A stretch of 64,000 nt of DNA from Cylindrobasidium torrendii FP15055 ss-10 (Eukaryota > Basidiomycota > Agaricomycetes > Agaricales > Physalacriaceae), in contig KN880468.1 in assembly GCA_000934385.1 (NCBI GenBank), positions 90,693 through 154,692 on the forward strand, given 5' to 3'. Positions within the stretch are counted from its first letter, which is position 1. Each line of letters begins with the position of its first letter. The notes beneath the pieces were generated by a model. The model did no database searches and was not told the origin of the DNA. It saw only the letters and a program-made list of their open reading frames with translations. Below are positions 12,051 to 21,602 of this stretch, piece by piece. Both the position numbers and the translations under genes were made by a program.

Positions 12051-13215
12051 ATGCCACACAGCCGCTCTGGTTCTCGCAGCTCATCGTCTGGAAGCACCAG
12101 CCCAGCGTCTTTCATAAGCGCGCCCACGGATACAGCTTCAGCGCCAACAGTAGAGCCAAGCCCAGAGAAGCCTGGCGAATCGTCAGCCAACGCACAGGAA
12201 CGGACTCTGTACGATGGTTCGTCGGCGACAAGTGATAGGACGGTCACGCCGGCACCCAGCGCCCTTTCGTTTGCACCTCCTCCCCCGTTATTGGAAAAGA
12301 AGAACAAGAAAGCCCGAAGAACGGAGAGTCATGCGTCGGAGGTCGACCCTGCAGTATCTGAAGTGCTGGTATATGGCTCGGACAATGTGGTAGCCAAGAG
12401 GCGTGCGTGCTACGCTCTCCCACACGCGTAATTACTCACAGCTGGGAATCACAGGCGTTGTATTTCCGGCAAAGCTTGTCAAGTCTATGCCAGCGACAGT
12501 GCCGAATGAGGGCTTCGCAGTCCTGCGTGCTCTCTCGGACAGTTCTGCAGAAGGGACGTTCGTTGCGTCTGGGCACCTCGAAATATCAGGCAGCAAGTCA
12601 CCCAAGAACACACATGACAATACATTTGTGCGTACCCATACTCCCCATATCTGGTATATCATGTTGAGCATATGTAGATCTTCTACGTTGTTGAGGGTGC
12701 AGTGACCGTTCGCATTCACAAGTCCTATCACACTGTTACTGCTGGCGACTTGTTCTTGATACCGCGGGGTAAGTCCCTTCGGTCATCCAGTCAGCTCAAA
12801 CCCGTAGATTGATGTCCTCGAAGAGAATACCTACTCCATCGAGAACATATCTGACAAACCTTCTCGTCTTGTCTTCACCCAGACTCGCGAAAGCTCCAGC
12901 TCTACAGCAGACCCCTTGCGTCTCGTCAAACGCGCCAAGCTGCCGAATGGAATCACCACGTCGAAGGCGTTTATCCTCCTCGGCTGGATCCTCGAGCGCG
13001 TTCTCAAGCGGGCTAACATCTACAAGAAATTCGCGTTGCTTTATGCGCGCCGGGGGCGCTTTTACTGGAACCAACATATCCACGGGACGCGCGCGTATCT
13101 GGTCTTCTTCATCCTGGGCTGGCTGGTGCGAAGCATGCCTGTACCATGGGGCTCGCATCTCAACCCGCCCAGGGTGAATATCCAGTTCATCAAGGACACT
13201 CCAAAACGGAAGTGA
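12051..13215 (+). CDS. CENP-C/Mif2-type cupin-domain protein
   Basis: Four exons, 12051-12402, 12455-12627, 12678-12768 and 12824-13215, give 335 residues. After a Ser/Pro-rich N-terminus (1-115) comes a cupin fold of the kind that dimerises CENP-C/Mif2 at kinetochores: GTFVASGHLEI, HDNTFIFYVVEGAVTVRIH, TAGDLFLIPR and NTYSIENISDKPSRLVFTQ. The order and the phrase IFYVVEGAV...PR.NTYSIENI match the Mif2 C-terminal cupin well. Two oddities stand out. The protein is short, and I do not see the Arg-rich CENP-C motif that binds CENP-A nucleosomes upstream of the cupin. After the cupin there is an extra 100-residue basic tail with a hydrophobic patch (AYLVFFILGWLV). It could be a kinetochore protein with a diverged N-terminus or a cupin-only paralogue. 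It lies between two membrane-protein genes with no functional link. Confidence 0.7.
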
Positions 13216-13602
13216 TGCATGCAAAATGGGGGAGGGCGACGTTCGTGTATTTTGGTTTGAAATTCTACTGTATTGCTTTGTGAACATTCTAGATTGTATA
13301 TTGCTTCATTTTAGCCTCTTTTGGTGCTGGCTACAGTCCACGAACTTGAGAGCTCGTTGAAACGTTCATGCTTGCTACATCGACCTCAGCAAAGGGACTG
13401 TCGGAGGCTGTGTCACACTGCTAGCTGCTGTTTGCTGCGTACATGAGCAGCAGCGCCAGGGTTAAGTACCAACTCTCTACTAATCGAGCACCCTTATTTC
13501 TATGCAACTATGATAGTGGCAAGCATAAACTTTTCTTCTCGCAAGAGTACACACGGTAAGGACAAGATATACAATGATAGTCTTTCGAAACGGCCTCCTA
13601 CC
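13216..13602. other. convergent intergenic region
   Basis: Holds the 3' ends of the cupin gene (+) and membrane-protein gene D (-). Nothing else seen. Confidence 0.5.
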
Positions 13603-14815
13603 CTATCCTCTGGTTGGCGTCGCGGTGTACCCTGGAGGTAGATCACCATCCACCCATGGATACTGATCCTCTAGCTCTAGTCTATATGAGGCATTCAAGT
13701 CCTGAGCGCTAGCCCCCATCATCTGCTGCTGCTGAAGCGGCTGGTCCGTAGCTGCCATGGGCAATGAACGTCTGCCCGCTTTGACATCGCCTTGAGGGTA
13801 AACGTATGGACCGAATGGTGCTTGGGAATCAGGGCTCATCGTATAGGTCGATGGTGTCGAGCTGCTTCCCGTGTTCTACAAAAGGGGAGGTTGAGGATGA
13901 GCCACTGGAGATGGTTGTTTTAGCGAAAGAGCTTACATCGAAGAAGGGAACCATCGTGGGAGGCCGCACGATACTCTTGCGAGCCCTGCAATGTGCGACG
14001 CAGCATAGCACGATGACGACGAGACCAAGGAGGACGAAACCGCCGATGGAGACCCCAACGACGGCACCGACAGGCATTGTGGCGCGATTACCAGTCTGCG
14101 AGCTCGAGTTGCTGAGAGTGGCGGCTGCAGTGGTTGCGGTGTCGTTGTACCTAATACGCGGCATGATATCAGCTGCGGGAGTGCAGGGGCAATAATTGAA
14201 AACTCACGTATAGATTGCATAGTCAAAATTGACCCACGCTTCCTGGTCCCCGGTGGTGTCGATCAAAAAATCGTGTTGCCCTTGTCGCAAACCCGTTCTC
14301 GAGTACACAAGCGCGTTGTACTGCAGTCCTTTTCCTGCCTCAGGCAGATGCACGAAATTCCCGTCAGGATTGCCATCGATCGTGAAGCTGACCGCTGTAT
14401 TCTCTGTGATCCCGGGCTTTTGGCCGTTCTCGAGGATGAAGAAGACCCAGAGGGACGTGCCTGAGACCGAGCAAGCAACAATGGTCAGTGTTCAACGTAA
14501 ACAGCTATCACCAGTAGGAGTCAAATTCTATCACGCACCCTCGAACGAAAACGATATATTGAGGGAACTCATCCTGTTAGGCCTGTAGGTTGCAGCACTC
14601 CAGGTGCCGTCGTACGCCTTATTTTCGTCCGGAGAGATGGCGCATGTAGTGCAGCCTTTGCCGTGCCAAACGTTTCCCGGACGGTATACTGGAATCGCAA
14701 AGGTATGACTGTCGCCGTTGCGGTTGTCGATAGTCCTGTTCTCGACAATCGCTGCCGCGCGCCAGACGAAGGCAAGGAGCATTGCGATGCAGCGCAGACG
14801 GAGGAGTAGGGACAT
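13603..14815 (-). CDS. single-pass membrane protein, family member D
   Basis: Four exons, 14815-14539, 14460-14208, 14150-13937 and 13875-13603, give 338 residues. Parts in order: signal peptide (MSLLLRLRCIAMLLAFVWR), NRTIDNRNGDS, CTTC, WVFFILENGQ, FDYAIYT, a short Ser/Thr stalk, the transmembrane helix VGAVVGVSIGGFVLLGLVVI, basic HCRARK, and a Gln-rich tail ending DLPPGYTATPTRG. It is the closest relative of gene E: the two share the signal-peptide sequence LRCIA..LAFVWRAAA, the exon phases, and about 20 bp upstream of the start (GAAGAAAAGCGCACGGACGA). D is intact and therefore a good template for judging the damage in E. No function is known to me; the tail has a PPxY motif. Confidence 0.87.
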
Positions 14816-15213
14816 GGTGGGTGTACTGAAGAAAAGCGCACGGACGATAAGGCGTAAACGCATGGTACCTCAGCAAAAGATGACTTTAATGCGGCCAAAA
14901 CTCGACTTCCATCTCTCAGAAGTTGGTGACAAGATCGGCATCTTGGAACGAAGGAATAGACTGATGTAGCCTGATGAAGCGCGCCGTAATACCTCGACAC
15001 GCCACTTGAAGTCGTCAGAATGAGAAAAAATAGTATGCAATGCAATGCACGGGCCGTTGAACTTGTAGAAAAAATGAAATAATTATAGATAATAATGGCA
15101 CTTCAAGATACGACAGGGTGTCCGGACCCTTTACGGGACTTTTAGCGATCCTTCCGGCTGACTCATCACAATGAATTGTGCCCATCACGTAGAATGCAAC
15201 GCTGGGGCAAAAA
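14816..15213. other. intergenic between D and E
   Basis: Promoter side of D and 3' side of E. No gene seen. Confidence 0.5.
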
Positions 15214-15799
15214 TTACATGCCGTATGCTTGCGCCTGCGTTGATCTTGTAGGCGCCGGGGTGTATCCTGGAGGTAAGTCGTCACGCGATTCATGCGCCCA
15301 TGGCTCTGTCTCCAGTCCGTATGAGGCATCCAACTCTTGGGTCCTCATCGACATCGTCTGATGCTGACGCTCTGCCTGTCGCTGGTCCGCAGCTGCCATG
15401 GGCAGTGGACCGCCGCGCGACTTGGGGTTTGCTTGGACTTGAATACTTGTTTGAGTGTATGGATCGACTCGAAATGGAGGTTGGAAGCCACGGTCTCTCG
15501 TATAGGTCGATGGATTTGAGCTGCTTGTCGTATTCTGCGTGAGAGGGGTTGAGGATTATTCAGAGGCGACGATTCAGCAGGGAGCTCACGACGTTTAAGG
15601 CAACCATTGCCGCGGAAGTCTGGTCCTCCCATCTCGGTGTTTTGCACCGTTTAGACTTAAAGTGGCGTAGGAGAATGACTAAGAGGCACAGAATGACAAC
15701 ACCACCGACGGAGACGCCGACGATGGCACCAACGGGGACTGGGTCGTGATCACCAGTCTGCGAGTCAGAGTGGCTGGTGTCGTTGCCAGTATCCGAGTC

Positions 15800-16047
15800 A
15801 CCAGAACGGCCAGGACCGATTTCACGCGCAAAAAACAGCTGAAACGCGACCGAAAACTGATACTTTTCTGCACGCATTTGGCACGCGCATATTGCACGAA
15901 ACGTGAGATAGGCGTTTTCAGGCGATCAATACGCAATGAACACGCCGATTACAAGTTTTCAGAAGTCACAAAAGCATGGAATACTGGTAGTGCTCAACAC
16001 GATTAATTCGAATTTTTCCGTATGGAAACGGTCCCACCCGTCGCGGT
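15800..16047. mobile_element. 248-bp MITE-like insertion in exon 3 of gene E
   Basis: The insert is flanked by the direct repeat GAGTC at 15795-15799 and 16048-16052. Its ends are imperfect inverted repeats: CGGTCCCACCCGTCGCGGT at the right end against ACCAGAACGGCCAGGACCG at the left end, roughly two thirds matching over 20 bp. It has no coding capacity. Excising it restores the frame of the host exon (TTAD-SDTGND). Size, ends and 5-bp target duplication suit a non-autonomous DNA transposon. The superfamily cannot be told from the ends alone, and I see no source copy in the window. Confidence 0.75.
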
Positions 16048-16179
16048 GAGTCGGCTGTGGTAGCAGTGTCGTTGTATCTGATGCGTCGCATGGGTTTAGT
16101 AGCGAATGCGTACGCGGGCAGTTTTTGGAGACGCACGTGTAGACTGCATAGTCAAAGGTAAGCCACGAGGGTTGAGCAC

Positions 16180-16212
16180 ATCAGGAAAAGCCTATCCAAT
16201 CCATTTCCACCC
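16180..16212 (+). repeat. left terminal inverted repeat of the 12.56 kb element
   Basis: Perfect 33-bp match, in inverse orientation, to 28705-28737. After one extra C the match continues for five more bases (CAGGC). Just inside, short CCTATG/CCTATA motifs recur (near 16240, 16320 and 16365) and again near the right end; such subterminal motifs are common transposase-binding sites, an inference here. Confidence 0.92.
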
Positions 16213-16613
16213 CAGGCTGCCCTAGGTGCACAGCAGCCAGTGTCCATCACCTATGTCACCATGGTAAACCTGGCTATAGCATGGCTAACATAGCCGATAT
16301 AACGGACATGCAGTGCACCTATGCCAACCTCTCAGACATAGGTTGTACGCAACACATTGGTATAACCTATAGACACATATATCATTCCAGGGTACTGAGC
16401 TAACTTATGTTTACCTCATGTATCTTCAAGTCTACTTACAAGCTCCTAGCATACTACAATGACCTAGGCTGCCATCAACCAGTCATACTAAGAACCAGAT
16501 TGCCCAAAATTGCGAGCTTCCAAAGCACAAACCCTGTATTGCACATGCTAGTAAACAAGATTGCGAAAATAGCGAAGTTACACTACAATTACAAAGCACT
16601 GGTATTTGTAAGA
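16213..16613. other. left subterminal non-coding region of the transposon
   Basis: Between the left terminal repeat and the transposase stop. No gene. It holds scattered CACCTATG and AACCTATA motifs and the transposase 3' end; no tandem repeats like those at the right end are seen. Confidence 0.5.
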
Positions 16614-19600
16614 TTAAGATAGGTAAACGGTACGATAAGTATATAAGCTTAGCCAATTATTCACATGGAAGTCCTTACATGTATCTAATACACAGTCATC
16701 TGTATTCCACACAGCTTTGGGGGTCTTGCGGAAGTCGGGGACGAGCATGCAGCTCTGGCGAATATTCGAGAGAGGAATGATGGAAAATAGCTGTTTGCCG
16801 TTTTTGTCAAGCTCCTTTGCCACATATGGGAGGTTGTGAGTGTCGGCAGCCCCGCGTGCAAGCTTTGGTTTAGTGTACCACTTGACGTAGGCCAGAGGTA
16901 GTCGGGGCCAATATGCCGGATAAGGGACAAGCACATCGTGTATCTTGACAGTCTCGGGGAGACGAAAAACGAGACATACACGGCCAATGCGCGTCCCTGA
17001 CAAGTAGCATGAGAATCCAGGGTGTATACAACAATGAGCTACACACCTTGAAGGCCGGTGACCTCGGCGTCGTCACCATCTAGCACAATGACCGTGTCAT
17101 AACGCCCACCATCGAGAGGGGATGCCTTGACCCAGTCGTTCTCCCGGGTTTCGTCGTCAAGGCCTTCTCGTGAAAATTTGAACGAGTGAAAGACATCGAT
17201 CCGGTCAAAGGGGATGCTGGAATACCGGTTGGCAACAAAGGTGTGTTGGAGCTCGAGGTCATTGATGTAGTCGCGAAGCTGGGAACGCAGAGAGGGTAGG
17301 TGGTGCTCGACAGCAACCACAGACACAAAACGACGAGGCAGGGTGGGATTCTTTGGAAGCAGAAGCTCTTGAAACGGACGGCGAGATGAATCAGGTTGCG
17401 CAATGGGTACTGGTTGATCATCTGCATTTGCAGATGCAGGAGCTGACGTAGGGGGAGGCTTGGGGTTGGAGGCGTCGTCTGTAGGAGGTTTCACTGCAAA
17501 TGGGTAAGATATGTGGTGCAGCAGAGAGCAGTAGCAAAGCTTACCGATGTTTGTATGTACCCACTCGAGGTAGCGAGAAAAGCAATGGACACTCTCGAGT
17601 CGAGTGACCCAGGTGCACATCTGGGGGAACTCGTCGCGGTGATTGGAGGCACGCCATCCCTTCTTCGCAAACTCGATGTGTAGGCGCTCGAACATTTCGG
17701 TGTTGAAGTTCTCTGTCGTGCCAAAGAGACGGATCATCTTGACGTAGTGTACTAGCGAGTGGAATTTGGGAATGTGGAAGTGCTTGCGAACCTTCACCTT
17801 GATGAAATAGTCCTTGTTGGCGCGCCAGCGTTTGAGGGCAGCATCCATGTAACCGAGGGTTTCTTCGTCATGAGTCCGGTACTGCGCAAGGTGTATGAAG
17901 TCGAGGATGGCTCGTACAGCGGTGACAGCCTGCTTGGGGAGGCGGTCGACAATACAGGCTAAAAGGATCTTGCCCATATTCTTGCGCTCACTCCCACTGA
18001 TCTGAGAGAGCGCGCTGATCCCGTTCTTGAAATGGCGGAGGCCCAGGGCTCGAGGAAGTCGGCGGATACGGAGGTCGAGCTCTTCCTTTGTCATGAGCTG
18101 CTGGCACCAATCAATGATGTGCTTCAACACGCCCTGATATAGTTGGTGAAGGACGTCGGGGGTCTGTGCCAGGTGGATGTCGGTGAACGGAAGGTCCTTC
18201 CAGAACGGCTCGGTTACATTTCCGTTGACATTGGCTTTCATGCAGGTCTTGAAGTACTTCGTTTTGGACGAGGTGGTCGCGGCAATATCCCGCATTGTCT
18301 TCAGCGTGTCGGCTTGCCTGCGAGACTGTGCGGGCGGAAAGTTGTCGGATTCGTGTAGGTCGGTGTGGCACTTCGGGCAGGATCCCTGCTTGCTGCAGGT
18401 AACTAGGCATTGTTCTGGATAATCAGCCACATAAGCAGCGAGGATGGGGTGGACAGTGTGAATTTCGCCGTTGCCGGTGGCCATCTTCACACCCTCCTTG
18501 CCAGCAACAACAAGTGGCTTGAACAACTCTGTCATCGCGGCATGAAAGAGGCGCTGGTAGCGAGCACTGGCGCTGGAGATGTCCTTGGAGATCTTTTCGA
18601 CAGGAAGATAGGCGATTAAAATGCACGCCTGCTCGGAGGGCTTACGGCGGAGGGCACTGGGGATATTGCCAAGGGTCAGATAGACCGGATACGCCTGCCT
18701 GCTCCCTGAGAGCTGGGTGAGCTGGGTCTTGTCCGTGGAGATAATCACGGAGGCCAGTGTGTGACCGATGGGAAGCATATTCTGAAGCAAGATGAGATGG
18801 AATGCATGAGAAGGGAAGTTGACTGCTCGCCTGGATTCTCCACCACCAATCTCCCGTCCACATTTCATTGACGATGCGATGAGTCTTGTTGCGGTCCGTG
18901 AATATCTTGGAAGGGCGGTACACAATCTTGTTCGCAAGCGATGGGTCGCCCCACAGGCTCTGAATAGCTTCGAGGATGTTGCGATGTCGTAAGATGAAGG
19001 TGTCGTCGGGGCGGTCAGGAAATGAGAGCTCCTTGGTGAGCCATTCGCCAGCACGTCGTGGTATTCCGTCCAATGTTTGATGAAGGCCCGCAGTGTTCTC
19101 ATATGTCAATCCAAGTCTCTCCTTGACCTGTAGACATAGCATCAGCTTCACCATTTGTTAAGAAACAATAAATCGTACCCCGTCTATGTTAAGCAATCTG
19201 TTGAAGGACGAGTGCCCTATACCGTCGGACACCATCCATCTTGCAATCTCCCAATCCAACTTGGAAGCAAAGGGATGATAAATGTTGACGTTGGCGATGT
19301 CGGGTCGTCCGGTTCCATCCATGAGTTCCTCGTTGGAAGTCGAAGGCACAGCTGCGTCTCCGAAGATGGAGCGCCACCGCTCGCGAATACTAGAGGCGAT
19401 GGAAATCTTTGTAGCGGCGGTGGGATGGTAGACAATCGTCTCTTCCGCGTCGTCGTCGGCGTCTGTATCATCCAAGCAGCGAGGTCGAGTACCAATTCTT
19501 TGCGCAAGTCGATGGCGAAGTGTCGAAGGTCCCGGCCCAGCTTCTCCCAGCTCCACGTCGGGTTCATCAATCGTAAATAACTCCTCTTCCAACTCGAGGA

Positions 19601-20048
19601 GCTCGCGCATGAACTCGTGCGTTGGTATGGGGTGCTCGTCTGCGTCGTCTGCTTCAAAGTCATCATCGCCGGACTGGCCTGCCATTGGCTCCCCCCGCGA
19701 CGAGTTGTCCTCCTCCTCCTCGTCGTCGTCGGATACATCCTCTATGGTGGTGCGCCAGCGACTTGCAACAGGACTGGAGGGGCCAGGAGTAGCATTGGGC
19801 GGACCATCGGGGTTGCCGACGTATTCTTCATCGTCTGCTTCGTCATTCCAGACATCTGCATCAAGATCCCGAGCAGAACCAGGGAGAATGCGTGAACGAA
19901 GTTGTCGAGCTGCCACCGCTGAAGTGACTTGCTCATCCCAGGCGCTGCAGGCAGGAGTATGGGCCATATGCCGCACCATAGAGTCGTGAGTGCCAAACGG
20001 TTTGCGACAGTAGATGTTGGTGCAGTAGAATACTGATGTTCCGGCCAT
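16614..20048 (-). CDS. Plavaka-type transposase
   Basis: At least five exons can be joined to about 1,150 residues. The first exon (20048 to about 19179) starts MAGTSVFYCTNIYCRKPFG and has a Cys/His cluster of zinc-finger type, then a long acidic region. The core carries family landmarks: WTGDWWW, IISTDKTQLTQLSG (first catalytic Asp), YPVYLTLGNIP with RRKPS, FTDIHLAQTPDVLHQLYQGV (second Asp), RHFKNGISALSQISGSERK, and NTEMFERLHIEFAKKGWRA (Glu). These blocks in this order identify a Plavaka DDE transposase, which would cut and rejoin the element ends. The exon chain 19128-18786 to 17039 and the last exon (about 17003-16614) is open. The second intron seems to need a GC donor near 18830. I see no stop inside the exons, so it may be functional. 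The start is the first ATG of the open frame. Confidence 0.88.
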
Positions 20049-21602
20049 TGCTGGGAGCGTTGAGGGAGCGTGCAAGAAGGGTGTTGAATGGAGAGATGGA
20101 TGCTACTATGTAGCAAGCAGTGCGATAGGTGAAGGGCCGTCGATGGCAGTTGAAAATAATAGCTCCCCCATCCATCACGTAGGAGCATGTCCAGCACGTG
20201 CATTCAACCCGGACACACGGCCAGGAGTTGACTGTCGGATGAGCGGGTGGGCAGAGTGAGTGGCGTCCGTCTGGTGGACACATGTCAGTGAAGCCGTGTG
20301 GCTCTGGTGGTGCATTAACGCACGGTGTTGGTTCTTTCCTGATGGCTTCTGTCTTGTCCAAAAATGGGCGACCAAGGCCTCTTGGCATGCACGTCAACGA
20401 TAAGCCGTTGAACCTATACACAGTTGAGTTGAAGATTCTAGCAAATGAATACTACAACTTACCGAAGCCGAAGTCCAGACAATGGCTGGCCGTCCATCGA
20501 ATACAGTGTCCAGGGGTGAACTCGTGTAAACGTCGAGGTTGGGTGTTGAAGGGAGTACCACTTTCGCCGAGGGAATTGGGATTGCGGAGGTCCGAGGGGC
20601 CTCCGAAGAGGGTGGAGGTAGAAAATGCTACGGAATGGCCCGGTCAAGTTCATTTTCGGGTTTTGAGTAACGAAAACTACTCACCGGTTGGGATATCCAA
20701 AGAGATCGTCGTCCGGCACTGGCTCAAAGATATGGCACACCGCTTAGGACGTCGGGAGGTAGGTCGACAGCGGCGACGCTGCAAACTTAGACAACAAAAT
20801 TGAATATCAGATTGAATGGCACCAGATAGAAGCACGCACCCACTGGAATCACGAATCAAGTGACAGACAAGTACTAGAGCTTCGCCCATCGATAGGACCG
20901 GTTGCAGTCGTATGAGAATTGCCGGAGTTCGAAGAAAACGACTTGCGAACAGTACCCACGCACCCAAACCACACCAGCTCGAAATGAGGTCGAACCGTTA
21001 CCCAATCCCCGCACGTAGGAACTGGTCCAGCACGTGCATACAACCCGGGCACAAGGCCAAGGGTCGAAAGGACGGGTGATGGGGAGAGGGGAGGAATAGT
21101 GTGACGTGACATCACACCGCCACGCACTCTGCCTTCGGTGTATCGATCCGATCGCCGGACCAACATCATCAACACATATTGGCCTCTTACCACCACACAC
21201 CACCACTCGACACCGCCGCCAGACACATCGACCGCGTCAACGCTGCCAGCTAAACGTCAACGCTACCAGCCAAACCCACCACAGCACTTTCGGTGGGCTT
21301 TCAAGTCCAGGACAACGCACTCGGCCCTCACCACTCGCGGCACGCATCCCCCATTCCCCATCATACCTGGACGCTCTTGCGGCCTCCAGGCGTTTGAAGC
21401 TGCTCTCTGAGCCCTTCAAATTGTTTCCACGAGCTCCTGAAGCAGTGGAAGTGTGATATTCTCTCAATTGCCCCCGACGCGCATAGGCTTGCTGCTGCAC
21501 GCGTTACCGTCTTCTCCACCGCGTTTTTCTTCAATTTTCCGACACCCTTGCTCTATCTGGCAAGATCGCAGTCCGTTCACGTATCCTCCGCTTCTCTAGA
21601 CC
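20049..21602. promoter_or_regulatory. divergent intergenic region of the transposon with a direct repeat
   Basis: This 1.55 kb lies between the divergently transcribed transposase and cargo gene 1. Two imperfect direct repeats of about 75 bp occur at roughly 20176-20255 and 21010-21090; both contain TCCAGCACGTGCAT followed by CAACCCGG and CACA.GGCCA. CACGTG is a palindromic E-box type site. The copies lie 130-200 bp and 510-590 bp from the nearest start codons (20048 and 21603). Open frames in between (for example 20282-20803) look like chance frames. A shared regulatory role for the repeats is inference. Confidence 0.5.

Noticed and set aside
12809..13177. Ser-rich plus-strand frame overlapping the cupin gene
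   Set aside because: It is a shadow of the last cupin exon, which is supported by the domain and by splice phases.
20282..20803. 173-codon plus-strand open frame inside the transposon
   Set aside because: Begins with a non-ATG or weak start, has no motif, and lies in the divergent intergenic region with repeats; likely chance.
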